From the NCBI RefSeq assembly GCF_000381125.1, contig NZ_KB905930.1, positions 149,447 through 213,446 on the forward strand: a DNA stretch of 64,000 bases, in the 5' to 3' direction. Within the stretch, counting starts at the first letter, position 1. Each line of letters opens with the position of its first letter. The notes under the pieces are model-generated. The model was not told the DNA's origin and made no database searches. It saw only the letters and a list, made by a program, of their open reading frames with translations. Below, piece by piece: positions 30,439 through 40,096 of this stretch. The position numbers and the translations under genes were made by a program. The DNA is from Caldimonas manganoxidans ATCC BAA-369. Its GTDB lineage: Bacteria > Pseudomonadota > Gammaproteobacteria > Burkholderiales > Burkholderiaceae_C.

Positions 30439-31677
30439 GTGAAACCCGTCGCCAAATCGGCCAAGCTGGCCAACGTTTGCTACGACATCCGTGGGCCGGT
30501 GCTGGAAAAGGCCCGCGAGATGGAGGAAGAGGGCCACAAGATCATCAAGCTGAACATCGGCAACCTGGCGGTGTTCGGGCTGGAGCCGCCCGACGAGATC
30601 GTGCAGGACATGATCCGCAACCTGCCGCACACCGCGGGCTACACCGACTCCAAGGGCCTGTTCGCGCCGCGCCGGGCGGTGGTGCACTACACGCAGGAGA
30701 AGAACATCCGCGGCGTGACGGTGGATGATGTCTACCTGGGCAATGGGGCGTCCGAGCTGATCGCGATGAGCATGAACGCCCTGCTCAACGACGGCGACGA
30801 GGTGCTGATCCCTGCGCCCGACTATCCGCTGTACACCGCGGTGGTGTCGCTGTCCGGGGGCACGCCGGTGCATTACATGTGCGACGAGCAGTCCGACTGG
30901 ATGCCCGACATCGCCGACATCAGGGCCAAGATCACGCCGCGCACCAAGGCGCTGGTGGTGATCAACCCGAACAACCCGACGGGCGCGCTGTACCCCGAGT
31001 CGGTGTTGCTGGAGCTGGTGGAGATCGCACGGCAGCATCAGCTCATCATTTTTGCCGACGAGATCTACGACAAGACGTTGTACGACGGGCATACCCACAC
31101 CAGCATTGCCTCTTTGGCCGACGATGTGCTGTTCGTCACGTTCAACGGGCTGTCGAAAAACTACCGCTCTTGTGGCTACCGGGCCGGCTGGATGGTGGTT
31201 TCGGGCGAGAAGAAGCATGCGCGGGACTACATCGAAGGCCTGAACATGCTGGCTTCGATGCGCTTGTGCGCGAACACGCCGGGTCAACTGGCCATCCAGA
31301 CGGCGCTCGGGGGCTACCAGAGCATCAAGGACCTGGTCGCGCCGGGCGGCCGCCTGTGCCGCCAGCGCGACCTCGCGCACAAGCTGTTGACCGACATTCC
31401 CGGGGTCACTTGTGTCAAGCCCAAGGCGGCGCTGTACATGTTCCCGCGCCTGGACCCCAAGCTGTACCCGGTGGCCGATGACCAGCAATTCGCCTATGAG
31501 CTGCTGGCCGAGGAGAAGGTGCTCATCGTGCAGGGTACCGGATTCAATTGGCCGCATCCCGACCATTTCCGTCTCGTCTTCCTGCCCAACTCCGATGACT
31601 TGGCCGAGGCGATCGGCCGCATCGCCCGCTTCCTCGAGCATTACCGCAAGCGTCACTCTCACGGATCGAACGCATGA
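30439..31677 (+). CDS. alaA: Alanine-synthesising aminotransferase AlaA
   Basis: This class I PLP aminotransferase makes alanine from pyruvate and glutamate. The protein is about 412 residues and closely follows E. coli AlaA: SAKLANVCYDIRGPVLEKAR, KLNIGNLAVFGLEPPDEIV, VVINPNNPTGALYPESV, and the PLP lysine segment FNGLSKNYRSCGYRAGWM. GTG 30439 has CGGGGAG 7 bases upstream and fits the family start; TTG 30418 is the alternative. It overlaps hom by four bases (ATGA), forming an operon with hom and thrC. Confidence 0.93.
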   Translation: MKPVAKSAKLANVCYDIRGPVLEKAREMEEEGHKIIKLNIGNLAVFGLEPPDEIVQDMIRNLPHTAGYTDSKGLFAPRRAVVHYTQEKNIRGVTVDDVYLGNGASELIAMSMNALLNDGDEVLIPAPDYPLYTAVVSLSGGTPVHYMCDEQSDWMPDIADIRAKITPRTKALVVINPNNPTGALYPESVLLELVEIARQHQLIIFADEIYDKTLYDGHTHTSIASLADDVLFVTFNGLSKNYRSCGYRAGWMVVSGEKKHARDYIEGLNMLASMRLCANTPGQLAIQTALGGYQSIKDLVAPGGRLCRQRDLAHKLLTDIPGVTCVKPKAALYMFPRLDPKLYPVADDQQFAYELLAEEKVLIVQGTGFNWPHPDHFRLVFLPNSDDLAEAIGRIARFLEHYRKRHSHGSNA

Positions 31678-33008
31678 ACTCCTTCCAGAATCCGATGCGC
31701 CTGGGCCTGCTGGGCGCTGGCGTCGTCGCCACCGGTGTGGTCAACGTGTTGGCGCGCAACCAGGCCGAGATCCAGCGTCGTGCCGGCCGTGGCATCGTGG
31801 TGACCCGTGTGGGGGCCCGCAACCCGGCCAAGGCGCGGGCGGCCCTGGGCGCGGATCTCACGATCAGTGACGATCTGGACGCGGTGGCGACCGACCCGCA
31901 GGTGGACATCGTCGTCGAGTTGATCGGCGGCACGACGCGTGCCCGCGAACTGGTGCTCAAGGCCATCGCCGCGGGCAAGCATGTGGTGACGGCCAACAAG
32001 GCGCTGTTGGCCGTGCATGGCACCGAGATCTTTGCTGCGGCCAGCGACAAAGGGGTCATGGTGGCTTTCGAGGCGGCCGTGGCCGGCGGCATCCCCATCA
32101 TCAAGGCTTTGCGCGAGGGCCTCACGGCCAACCGCATCCAATGGATCGCCGGCATCATCAACGGCACCACGAACTTCATCCTGAGCGAGATGCGCTCCAA
32201 GGGACTGGACTTCGACACCGTGCTTCGGGAGGCGCAGCGCTTGGGTTATGCCGAGGCCGATCCGACCTTCGACATCGAAGGCGTGGATGCAGCGCACAAG
32301 GCCACCATCATGAGTGCGATCGCCTTCGGCATCCCGATGCAGTTCGACAAGGCCTATGTCGAAGGCATCACCCGGCTGAAGGCGGCCGACATCACCTATG
32401 CCGAACAGCTCGGCTACCGCATCAAGCTGCTGGGCGTGACGCGCCGCCGCGACGATCTGCCCGGCGGCGGTATCGAGCTGCGTGTGCATCCCACCCTGGT
32501 GCCGGCCAAACGCCTCATCGCCAACGTGGAGGGTGCGATGAACGCGGTCGTGGTGCATGGCGATGCGGTGGGCTCGACGCTCTACTATGGCAAGGGCGCC
32601 GGCTCGGAGCCCACCGCCTCGGCGGTGGTGGCCGACCTGGTGGACGTGACCCGCCTGCACACGGCAGACCCTGACCATCGTGTGCCCCACCTGGCATTCC
32701 AGCCCGACGCGCTGGACAACGTGCCGGTCCTGCCGATCGAGGACGTGGTCACCTCCTTCTACCTGCGGCTGCGCGTGGCCGACCAGACCGGCGTGCTTGC
32801 GCGCATCACCGGCATCCTGGCCGAGCACGACATCTCCATCGATGCCGTGCTGCAGCGCGAGGCGGGCGACGACGAGAACCAGACCGACCTGATCATCCTG
32901 ACGCACGAGACCCGCGAAGGCCGCATGAACGAGGCGATCGCGAAGATGCAGGCCCTGCCCACGGTGCTCGAGCCCATCGTGCGCATCCGCAAGGAAGAGC
33001 TGAACTGA
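31674..33008 (+). CDS. hom: Homoserine dehydrogenase
   Basis: This enzyme reduces aspartate semialdehyde to homoserine, the branch to threonine and methionine. The 444-residue protein has an N-terminal Rossmann motif (LGLLGAGVVATGVVNVL), the catalytic segment with AGIINGTTNFILSEM and AEADPTFDIEGVDAAHK, and a C-terminal ACT domain (about 355-440, FYLRLRVADQTGVLARITGI) for feedback inhibition. It is the single-function form without aspartokinase. It is coupled by ATGA to alaA and four bases from thrC. Confidence 0.97.
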   Translation: MNSFQNPMRLGLLGAGVVATGVVNVLARNQAEIQRRAGRGIVVTRVGARNPAKARAALGADLTISDDLDAVATDPQVDIVVELIGGTTRARELVLKAIAAGKHVVTANKALLAVHGTEIFAAASDKGVMVAFEAAVAGGIPIIKALREGLTANRIQWIAGIINGTTNFILSEMRSKGLDFDTVLREAQRLGYAEADPTFDIEGVDAAHKATIMSAIAFGIPMQFDKAYVEGITRLKAADITYAEQLGYRIKLLGVTRRRDDLPGGGIELRVHPTLVPAKRLIANVEGAMNAVVVHGDAVGSTLYYGKGAGSEPTASAVVADLVDVTRLHTADPDHRVPHLAFQPDALDNVPVLPIEDVVTSFYLRLRVADQTGVLARITGILAEHDISIDAVLQREAGDDENQTDLIILTHETREGRMNEAIAKMQALPTVLEPIVRIRKEELN

Positions 33009-33012
33009 GACC

Positions 33013-34422
33013 ATGAAGTACATCAGCACCCGCGGCGACCGCACCGAGCGCGGCTTCTCGGAAATCCTGCTCGAGGGACTGGCGCCCGACGGCGGGCTGT
33101 ACCTGCCAGTGGCCTACCCCCGCGTGGACGAGTCCACGTTGCGGCGTTGGCGCGGCTTGAGTTATCCCGAGCTCGCCTTCGAAATCCTGTCGATCTTCAT
33201 CGACGACATTCCCGCTGAGGACTTGCGCGCCTTGGTCCGGCGCACCTACACCAAGGCCGTGTTCGGCACCGAGGCGATCACGCCGCTCAAGCCGCTGGGG
33301 GAGGGCTTTTTCCTGCTGGCACTGTCCAATGGACCGACGCTGGCCTTCAAGGACATGGCGATGCAGCTGTTGGGGCAGTTGTTCGAGTACGAACTCGGCC
33401 GCCGCGCGGAGGAGCTCAACATCCTGGGCGCGACTTCGGGCGACACGGGCAGCGCTGCCGAGTATGCGATGCGTGGCAAGCGTGGGGTGCGCGTGTTCAT
33501 GCTCTCTCCGCACGGCCGCATGAGCCCGTTCCAACAGGCTCAGATGTACAGTCTGCAGGATCCGAACATCCACAATCTGGCCATCGAGGGGGTGTTCGAC
33601 GACTGCCAAGACATCGTCAAAGCGGTTTCGAACGACCTGGAGTTCAAGCGTCGCTACAAGATCGGTACGGTGAACTCCATCAACTGGGCGAGGTTGCTGG
33701 CCCAAGTGGTGTATTACTTTGCCGGCTACTTCCAGGCCACCCGCAGCAACGAGGAGCGGGTGAGTTTTTGCGTGCCGTCGGGCAATTTCGGCAATGTTTG
33801 CGCTGGTCACGTGGCCCGGATGATGGGGCTGCCAATCCATCGGTTGGTGGTGGCCACCAATGAAAACGATGTGCTCGATGAGTTTTTCCGCACCGGCACC
33901 TACCGGGTGCGCAAGGCCGCCGAGACGTTCGAGACCTCCAGCCCGTCGATGGATATTTCCAAAGCCTCGAACTTCGAGCGTTTCGTGTTCGACTTGCTCG
34001 GGCGCGATGCCCAGCGCACGTCGCAGCTTTTTCGTGAGTCGGTGGAGCAGGCTGGGGCTTTCACGCTCACGCCGGGCGAGTTCGCCAAGGTGGCCGACTA
34101 TGGCTTCGTCTCTGGCCGCAGTACCCATGCCGATCGGCTGGCGACCATCCGCGACGTCTATGCGCGGTTTGGCGTCATGATCGACACGCACACGGCCGAC
34201 GGGGTGAAGGTCGCGCGCGAGCACACGGATCCAGGCGTGCCGATGATCGTGCTCGAGACGGCGCTGCCGGCCAAGTTTGCCCACACCATCCGAGAGGCTC
34301 TGGGCCGTGAGCCCGATCGTCCGGCTGCCTTGCAGGGCTTGGAGAACCTCCCCAAACGCTTCACGGTCATGGGGGTCGATGCCGACGCGGTCAAGCGCTA
34401 CATCGCCGACAATTGCCGTTGA
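33013..34422 (+). CDS. thrC: Threonine synthase
   Basis: ThrC converts O-phosphohomoserine to threonine with PLP. The 469-residue protein is of the longer (type 1) form: start MKYISTRGDRTERGFSEILL, PLP-lysine segment LAFKDMAMQLLGQLFE (lysine about 116), GATSGDTGSAAEYAMRGK phosphate loop and PSGNFGNVCAGHVARMMG. It lies directly after hom. No homoserine kinase is seen next to it, so that gene must be elsewhere. Confidence 0.97.
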   Translation: MKYISTRGDRTERGFSEILLEGLAPDGGLYLPVAYPRVDESTLRRWRGLSYPELAFEILSIFIDDIPAEDLRALVRRTYTKAVFGTEAITPLKPLGEGFFLLALSNGPTLAFKDMAMQLLGQLFEYELGRRAEELNILGATSGDTGSAAEYAMRGKRGVRVFMLSPHGRMSPFQQAQMYSLQDPNIHNLAIEGVFDDCQDIVKAVSNDLEFKRRYKIGTVNSINWARLLAQVVYYFAGYFQATRSNEERVSFCVPSGNFGNVCAGHVARMMGLPIHRLVVATNENDVLDEFFRTGTYRVRKAAETFETSSPSMDISKASNFERFVFDLLGRDAQRTSQLFRESVEQAGAFTLTPGEFAKVADYGFVSGRSTHADRLATIRDVYARFGVMIDTHTADGVKVAREHTDPGVPMIVLETALPAKFAHTIREALGREPDRPAALQGLENLPKRFTVMGVDADAVKRYIADNCR

Positions 34423-34456
34423 GACGTGCCGGTTGCCAGGCGCGTGGGATGCGAGC

Positions 34457-35047
34457 ATGAAGGTGGTGGGTTTTTGCGGGTACTCCGGGTCGGGCAAGAC
34501 CACGCTGGTCGAGCAGGTGATCGCCGGCTTGAAGCTGGCAGGCCAGCGGGTGTCGGTGGTCAAGCACGCCCATCACACCTTCGATGTGGACCATCCCGGC
34601 AAGGACTCTTGGCGCCACCGGCAAGCCGGTGCCTTCGAGGTGGTGGTGGCCTCTGATCGGCGTTTGGCCAAGATTCGGGAATTCGAGGTGCCCTGCGAAC
34701 CCACCGTGCACCAGCTCATCGCCGAACTCTACGACTGCGACTGGGTGCTGGTGGAAGGCTTCAAGCATGCTGACCTGTTCAAGATCGAGGTGTGGCGTGC
34801 CGCACTCGGGCGGCCAGCGCAGTACATCGAGGATCCTTTCGTGACGGCCATCGCCACGGACAGCCCGCAGCAGTTGCCTTACGCCACCTTGCGCCCGGTG
34901 CTGGACTTGAACGATGCGTCCAGCGTGGTGGAGCACCTGTTGCACAATCAGGATCGCTATGAGTACCGCTCCCCGTTCTCCGATGCTCAGCCTGGAGGAG
35001 GCGCTGGCCAAGCTGCTGGCAGCGGCTACGCCGATTTCCGGGATTGA
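34457..35047 (+). CDS. mobB: Molybdopterin-guanine dinucleotide adapter protein MobB
   Basis: MobB is a GTP-binding protein that helps attach GMP to molybdopterin. The 196-residue protein has the P-loop GYSGSGKTTLVEQVI (lysine 14), SVVKHAHHTFDVDHPGKDSW and the VLVEGFKHADLFKIEV segment. The start is ATG 34457; the open frame upstream is inside thrC. The C-terminal 25-30 residues (RSPFSDAQPGGGAGQAAGSG) are low-complexity and overlap the start of moeA by 89 bases, an unusual length. Confidence 0.92.
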   Translation: MKVVGFCGYSGSGKTTLVEQVIAGLKLAGQRVSVVKHAHHTFDVDHPGKDSWRHRQAGAFEVVVASDRRLAKIREFEVPCEPTVHQLIAELYDCDWVLVEGFKHADLFKIEVWRAALGRPAQYIEDPFVTAIATDSPQQLPYATLRPVLDLNDASSVVEHLLHNQDRYEYRSPFSDAQPGGGAGQAAGSGYADFRD

Positions 35048-36191
35048 AGAGCTGCCCACCGCCCAGTCCTTGGGCCGGGTGCTGGCGCGTGATTTGATCT
35101 CGCCGCTGGACGTTCCCCCCCAGGCCAACAGTGCAATGGATGGTTACGCCGTGCGTGCGGCCGATGTGTCCGTGGCCGGTGCGGTCCTGCCGGTGAGTCA
35201 GCGTGTGGCGGCTGGACAAGTGGCTGCGGTGCTGCAGCCCGGCACGGCCGCGCGCATTTTCACCGGGGCGCCGCTGCCGGAGGGCGCCGATGCCGTCGTG
35301 ATGCAAGAGCAGTGCGAACCGCTGGACGGCGCGGTGCGGATTCTCGCAGTGCCGACTCCGGGGCAGTGGGTGCGCCAGCGCGGCGAGGACTTGCGGGAGG
35401 GCTCGGTGGTGTTGGGCCGTGGCCTTCGCCTGAGCCCTCAGGCCTTGGGCTTGGCCGCCACCGCCGGTGCAGCGAGCTTGCCGGTGGTGCGCCGCGTGCG
35501 AGTGGCTTTGCTGTCCACGGGCAATGAGCTCGTCATGCCGGGCCAGCCGCTGCGCCCGGGGGCCATCTACAACGCCAATCGCGATACGCTGCGCGGGCTG
35601 CTGGCTCAGTTCGGCTGTGAGTGTACCGACCTGGGCATCGTGCCGGACAGCCTGGAGGCCACACGTGCGGCTTTGCGCGAGGCGGCCCGTGATCACGATC
35701 TGATCCTCAGCTCGGGGGGAGTGTCCGTGGGCGAGGAGGACCACATCCGCCCGGCGGTGCAGGCCGAGGGACGTTTGGACCTGTGGCAGATCGCGATCAA
35801 GCCCGGCAAGCCCTTGGCCTTTGGCCATGTCCGACGCGATGATGGCGGCGATGCGGCCTTCATTGGTTTGCCCGGCAACCCGGTGTCGAGTTTCATCACC
35901 TTTTTGTTGCTGGTGCGTCCCTTCTTGCTGGCCTTGCAAGGGGCCGATCCCACGGCGCCGCGCGGCGTGTGGTTGGAGGCCGCGTTCGAGTGGCCGCGTC
36001 CTGATCGGCGGCGTGAGTTTTTGCGGGTGCGTCGCCAAGAGGACGGGCGCCTGGCCTTGTTTCCGAACCAGAGCTCCGGCGTGCTGACCTCGGCCGTGTG
36101 GGCCGAGGGCGTCGTCGATGTGCCGCCGGGGCAAGCGATCGCTCCAGGGGACCGGGTGCGTTTCCTGTCGTTTGCCGAGTGGATGCAATGA
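34959..36191 (+). CDS. moeA: Molybdopterin molybdenumtransferase MoeA
   Basis: MoeA inserts molybdate into adenylylated molybdopterin. The 410-residue protein has the family segments PPQANSAMDGYAVRAADV, IFTGAPLPEGADAVVMQEQC, LLSTGNELVMPGQPLRPGAI and IGLPGNPVSSFITFLLLV. I chose ATG 34959, with CAGGA 8 bases upstream; ATG 34983 is a possible shorter start and would reduce the overlap with mobB. It is the second gene of mobB-moeA-moaD-moaE. Confidence 0.95.
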   Translation: MSTAPRSPMLSLEEALAKLLAAATPISGIEELPTAQSLGRVLARDLISPLDVPPQANSAMDGYAVRAADVSVAGAVLPVSQRVAAGQVAAVLQPGTAARIFTGAPLPEGADAVVMQEQCEPLDGAVRILAVPTPGQWVRQRGEDLREGSVVLGRGLRLSPQALGLAATAGAASLPVVRRVRVALLSTGNELVMPGQPLRPGAIYNANRDTLRGLLAQFGCECTDLGIVPDSLEATRAALREAARDHDLILSSGGVSVGEEDHIRPAVQAEGRLDLWQIAIKPGKPLAFGHVRRDDGGDAAFIGLPGNPVSSFITFLLLVRPFLLALQGADPTAPRGVWLEAAFEWPRPDRRREFLRVRRQEDGRLALFPNQSSGVLTSAVWAEGVVDVPPGQAIAPGDRVRFLSFAEWMQ

Positions 36192-36439
36192 GAATCACGG
36201 TGAAGTACTTTGCCTCGGTCCGTGAGGCCCTGGGCCCGCAAGAAAGCATCGAAGTGCCCGAAGGCAGTACCGTGGGAAGCCTGCGGGTGTTGCTGCAGTC
36301 GCGCTCGTCGGCCCATGCCGAGGTGCTGGCTTCCGGGCGCGTCTTGCGCGCGGCACTGGACCAGGCGTTGTGCGATGAATCGGCCCGCCTGCGGGATGGG
36401 GCGGAGGTGGCCTTCTTCCCCCCGGTGACCGGAGGTTGA
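36188..36439 (+). CDS. moaD: Molybdopterin synthase sulfur carrier subunit MoaD
   Basis: MoaD is a ubiquitin-like protein that carries sulfur as a C-terminal thiocarboxylate. The 83-residue frame (MRITVKYFASVREALGPQES) ends in PPVTGG, the required Gly-Gly tail. The ATG at 36188 overlaps the moeA stop (ATGA), so translation is coupled, and moaE follows two bases later. Confidence 0.96.
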   Translation: MRITVKYFASVREALGPQESIEVPEGSTVGSLRVLLQSRSSAHAEVLASGRVLRAALDQALCDESARLRDGAEVAFFPPVTGG

Positions 36440-36441
36440 AC

Positions 36442-36936
36442 ATGGGCGGTCCGCGTGTGCGCATTCAGACCGAGGACTTCGACCTGGGGGCTGAGGTGGC
36501 GGCCTTGCGGGCCGGTGACCCCGCGGTGGGGGCGGTGGCGGTTTTCGTGGGCACGGTGCGAGACCACAACGACGGCCAAGGCGTCCGTTGCATGGAGCTG
36601 GAGCATTACCCTGGGATGACCGAAAAGGCTATCGAGGCCATGATCGACGAGGCGCAGCGCCGCTTCGAGATCCGCGCCGCGCGGGTGATCCACCGGGTCG
36701 GTTTGTTGCAGCCGCAGGACCAAATCGTCTATGTGGGCGTGACGTCGGCCCATCGGGCCGAAGCGTTTCGCGCTTGCGAGTTTTTGATGGACTACCTCAA
36801 GACCCAGGCACCGTTTTGGAAGAAGGAAACCACCCCGGCCGGTGCCCGCTGGGTCGATGCCCGGCTCAGCGATGACGAGGCGCTGCGGCGCTGGGGCATC
36901 GAGGCCCACAACGCTGGCCAAACGGGGGGGCGCTGA
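36442..36936 (+). CDS. moaE: Molybdopterin synthase catalytic subunit MoaE
   Basis: MoaE, with MoaD, converts cyclic pyranopterin monophosphate to molybdopterin. The 164-residue protein has VAVFVGTVRDHNDGQGVRCM, LEHYPGMTEKAIEAMIDEA, VIHRVGLLQPQDQIVYVGV and the catalytic-lysine region KTQAPFWKKET. ATG 36442 is preferred to TTG 36436. The stop overlaps the crcB start by one base. Confidence 0.96.
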   Translation: MGGPRVRIQTEDFDLGAEVAALRAGDPAVGAVAVFVGTVRDHNDGQGVRCMELEHYPGMTEKAIEAMIDEAQRRFEIRAARVIHRVGLLQPQDQIVYVGVTSAHRAEAFRACEFLMDYLKTQAPFWKKETTPAGARWVDARLSDDEALRRWGIEAHNAGQTGGR

Positions 36937-37322
36937 TGGGAGCGCTGCATCCGACCGCGGCGCTGGCCGTGGGGGTGGGTGCCGGTCTTGGCGGCCTGGC
37001 TCGCTGGGCGCTCAGTACATGGCTCAACCCGGCGTGGAAGGGCTTTCCATTGGGGACGCTGCTGGTCAATTGGCTGGGAGGATTGGGCATGGGACTGGCC
37101 ATGGCCTGGCTGGCACGCCATCCCGACGAAGGTTTGCGCCTGCTGTTGGTGACGGGTTTTCTCGGGGGGTTCACCACGTTTTCTGCGTTTTCGCTGGAGT
37201 CGCTGCACCTGCTGCAAAAGGAGCAGTGGCTGCTGTGGGCTGTGCATGGGCTGGGTCATGTCCTGGGGGCGTTGGCGGCCTGCGCCCTGGGTTGGCGGTT
37301 GATGCGCGGCGGAATCGGGTGA
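36936..37322 (+). CDS. crcB: Fluoride channel CrcB/Fluc
   Basis: Fluc channels export fluoride as dual-topology dimers. The 128-residue protein has four membrane helices with VGAGLGGLARWALSTWL, GTLLVNWLGGLGMG and the signature TGFLGGFTTFSAFSLE. It overlaps moaE by one base, so there is no room for a fluoride riboswitch directly upstream, and expression seems tied to the molybdenum cofactor operon. The N- to C-terminal length is normal. Confidence 0.95.
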   Translation: MGALHPTAALAVGVGAGLGGLARWALSTWLNPAWKGFPLGTLLVNWLGGLGMGLAMAWLARHPDEGLRLLLVTGFLGGFTTFSAFSLESLHLLQKEQWLLWAVHGLGHVLGALAACALGWRLMRGGIG

Positions 37323-37390
37323 GGCCAAGCGTCGGGGCTTGATCCAGCGCAAACCTGGTGCTTCGGGGGGCGCGTTTGGCGCCGGGCCCA

Positions 37391-37418
37391 CTTGAAAGTG
37401 GGCGCTCCTGCCCCACCT
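37391..37418 (+). promoter_or_regulatory. clpB: Sigma-32 heat-shock promoter of clpB
   Basis: CTTGAAA (37391-37397) and CCCCAC (37411-37416) are separated by 13 bases, very close to the sigma-32 consensus CTTGAAA-N11-16-CCCCATNT. Transcription would begin near 37423, giving a leader of about 20 bases with GGAGG at 37431-37435 before the clpB ATG. Confidence 0.85.
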
Positions 37419-37441
37419 GCGGGAGCAGTTGGAGGTTTCTC

Positions 37442-40042
37442 ATGCGACTGGACAAGCTCACCACGAAGTTCCAAGAGGCCTTGGGCGACGCCCAAAGCCT
37501 GGCCTTGGCTCACGACAACCCATATATCGAACCGGCCCATGTGCTGCTAGCGATGCTGCAGCAAGACGATGGCCCCAAGGCTTTGTTGGCCCGCGCCGGC
37601 GTGAACACGGCCGGCTTGCACAAGGCGGTGGATGCGGCGATCAAGCGTCTGCCGCAGGTGCAAGGCGCCGAGCAGGTGCAGGTCGGTCGCGACACGGTCA
37701 CGTTGTTGCAGGCGGCTGAAAAAGAAGCGCTCAAACGGGGCGACCAGTTCGTGGCCAGCGAGATGTTCCTGCTGGCGCTGAGCGACAGCAAGGCCGACAT
37801 CGGCCAAATCGCCAGAGACCATGGCTTGAGCCGCAAATCGCTGGAAGCGGCCATCGAAGCGGTGCGCGGCGGGCAAGCGGTGGACAGCGCCGATGCCGAA
37901 GGGCAGCGCGAGGCGCTGAAGAAGTACACGCTCGATCTGACCGAGCGCGCCCGTCAAGGCAAGCTCGATCCGGTGATCGGCCGCGACGATGAAATCCGAC
38001 GGGCCATTCAGGTGCTGCAGCGCCGCTCGAAGAACAATCCGGTGCTCATCGGTGAGCCCGGCGTGGGTAAGACGGCCATCGTCGAGGGTCTGGCGCAGCG
38101 TATCGTGGCCGGCGAGGTGCCCGACACCCTGAAGGACAAGCGGGTGTTGGTGCTCGACATGGCGGGCCTGCTGGCCGGGGCCAAGTACCGTGGCGAGTTC
38201 GAGGAGCGGCTCAAGGCCGTGCTCAAGGAGGTGGCCGCCGACGAGGGGCGCATCATCCTGTTCATCGATGAAATCCACACGATGGTCGGCGCGGGCAAGG
38301 CCGAAGGCGCCATCGATGCGGGCAACATGCTCAAGCCGGCGTTGGCCCGTGGCGAGCTGCACTGCATTGGCGCCACCACGCTGGATGAGTACCGCAAGTA
38401 CATCGAGAAGGATGCGGCACTGGAGCGTCGTTTCCAAAAAATCCTCGTGGACGAGCCCAGCGTGGAGCAAACCATTGCAATTCTGCGCGGCTTGCAGGAG
38501 AAATACGAGGTCCATCACGGTGTGGAGATCACCGACCCGGCCATCGTGGCGGCGGCCGAGCTCTCGCATCGCTATATCACTGATCGTTTCTTGCCGGACA
38601 AAGCCATCGACCTCATCGATGAGGCTGCGGCCAAGATCAAGATCGAAATCGACTCCAAGCCCGAGGCAATGGACCGCCTGGATCGGCGTTTGATTCAACT
38701 CAAGATCGAGCGCGAGGCGGTGCGCAAGGAAACGGACGAGGCCTCCAAGAAGCGCTTGGCGCTGATCGAGGAGGAAATTGCGCGCCTGGAGCGCGAATAC
38801 GCCGATTTGGAGGAGATCTGGAAGGCGGAGAAGGCCAGCGCCTTGGGCTCGGCGCAGATCAAGGAGGAGATCGACAAAATTCGCTTCCAGATCGAGGAGT
38901 TCACTCGCAAGGGTGACTTCAACAAAGTGGCCGAATTGCAATACGGCCGTCTGCCGGAGCTCGAAAAGCGGCTGAAGGAAGCTCAGGCCAAGGAAAGCGA
39001 TAAGACCAAAGGGGCGAAGGACGGTGGTCGGCCACGCTTGTTGCGCACCCAAGTGGGAGCCGAAGAAATTGCCGAAGTCGTCTCGCGTGCCACGGGCATT
39101 CCGGTAAGCAAGCTCATGCAGGGTGAGCGTGAGAAGCTCTTGCAGATGGAGGCGCGCCTGCATGAGCGGGTGGTGGGGCAGGACGAGGCCATCACCGCCG
39201 TGGCCAATGCGATTCGTCGCTCGCGTGCGGGGTTGTCGGACCCGAACCGGCCGCTGGGCAGCTTCCTGTTCCTCGGCCCCACGGGGGTGGGCAAGACCGA
39301 GTTGTGCAAAGCCTTGGCGGGCTTTTTGTTCGACAGCGATGATCACATGATTCGCATCGACATGAGCGAATTCATGGAAAAGCACTCGGTCAGCCGCTTG
39401 ATTGGCGCGCCGCCGGGCTATGTGGGCTATGACGAAGGGGGCTACCTGACCGAAGCCGTGCGCCGCAAGCCCTACAGCGTGCTGCTGCTGGACGAGGTGG
39501 AAAAAGCCCATCCGGATGTGTTCAACGTGTTGTTGCAGGTGCTCGACGATGGCCGTCTGACCGATGGCCAGGGTCGTACCGTGGACTTCAAGAACACGGT
39601 GATCGTGATGACCAGCAACTTGGGCTCGCATCAGATCATGCAGATGGCTGGGCAGGACCCCGAATTGATTCGCCAGGCGGTGTGGGCGGAGGTCAAACAG
39701 CATTTCCGGCCCGAGTTCCTCAACCGCATCGACGAGACGGTGGTGTTCCACGCCCTGGACCAGAAGCACATCGAGGCGATCGCGAAGATTCAGCTCAAGC
39801 AGTTGGAGCAGCGCCTGGAGAAGATGGACATGCGGCTGGAGGTGTCGCCCGAAGCCTTGGCGGAATTGGCCAAGGTGGGCTTCGACCCGGTGTTCGGTGC
39901 CCGGCCCCTCAAGCGGGCCATCCAGCATCGCATCGAGAATCCGGTCGCTCGCCTCATCCTCGAAGGCCGCTTTGGGCCCAAGGATGTGATTCCGGTGGGC
40001 GTGGAAAACGGCGAGTTCGTGTTCGGCCGCACCGTGCACTGA
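37442..40042 (+). CDS. clpB: ATP-dependent disaggregase ClpB
   Basis: ClpB is the Hsp100 machine that, with DnaK, extracts proteins from aggregates. The 866-residue protein has an N-terminal Clp repeat domain (1-145), first AAA+ domain with Walker A GEPGVGKT (204-211), the ClpB-specific coiled-coil middle domain (about 410-530), and second AAA+ with Walker A GPTGVGKT (612-619) and the C-terminal D2-small domain. ATG 37442 follows GGAGG; the upstream open frame is leader and promoter. A sigma-32 promoter lies just upstream. Confidence 0.98.
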   Translation: MRLDKLTTKFQEALGDAQSLALAHDNPYIEPAHVLLAMLQQDDGPKALLARAGVNTAGLHKAVDAAIKRLPQVQGAEQVQVGRDTVTLLQAAEKEALKRGDQFVASEMFLLALSDSKADIGQIARDHGLSRKSLEAAIEAVRGGQAVDSADAEGQREALKKYTLDLTERARQGKLDPVIGRDDEIRRAIQVLQRRSKNNPVLIGEPGVGKTAIVEGLAQRIVAGEVPDTLKDKRVLVLDMAGLLAGAKYRGEFEERLKAVLKEVAADEGRIILFIDEIHTMVGAGKAEGAIDAGNMLKPALARGELHCIGATTLDEYRKYIEKDAALERRFQKILVDEPSVEQTIAILRGLQEKYEVHHGVEITDPAIVAAAELSHRYITDRFLPDKAIDLIDEAAAKIKIEIDSKPEAMDRLDRRLIQLKIEREAVRKETDEASKKRLALIEEEIARLEREYADLEEIWKAEKASALGSAQIKEEIDKIRFQIEEFTRKGDFNKVAELQYGRLPELEKRLKEAQAKESDKTKGAKDGGRPRLLRTQVGAEEIAEVVSRATGIPVSKLMQGEREKLLQMEARLHERVVGQDEAITAVANAIRRSRAGLSDPNRPLGSFLFLGPTGVGKTELCKALAGFLFDSDDHMIRIDMSEFMEKHSVSRLIGAPPGYVGYDEGGYLTEAVRRKPYSVLLLDEVEKAHPDVFNVLLQVLDDGRLTDGQGRTVDFKNTVIVMTSNLGSHQIMQMAGQDPELIRQAVWAEVKQHFRPEFLNRIDETVVFHALDQKHIEAIAKIQLKQLEQRLEKMDMRLEVSPEALAELAKVGFDPVFGARPLKRAIQHRIENPVARLILEGRFGPKDVIPVGVENGEFVFGRTVH

Positions 40043-40094
40043 GTCCGATCGGCCCGCAGCACCGCTGGCGGAACCTGCGGGCCGAGCCGGACTC
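40041..40094 (+). promoter_or_regulatory. Long GC-rich hairpin between clpB and the next gene
   Basis: GAGTCCG (40041-40047) pairs with CGGACTC (40088-40094), and TCGGCCCGCAG (40049-40059) pairs with CTGCGGGCCGA (40075-40085). This gives an 18-pair stem with a small bulge. It begins at the clpB stop and ends two bases before the next ATG. There is no T-run. It may limit translation of the next gene or protect the clpB mRNA end. Confidence 0.6.
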
Positions 40095-40096
40095 TC

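Noticed and set aside
32893..34563. 556-residue open frame antisense to thrC
   Set aside because: Shadow of thrC and the mobB start.
37547..40039. 830-residue open frame antisense to clpB
   Set aside because: Exact reverse of a secure gene; no plausible start signal.
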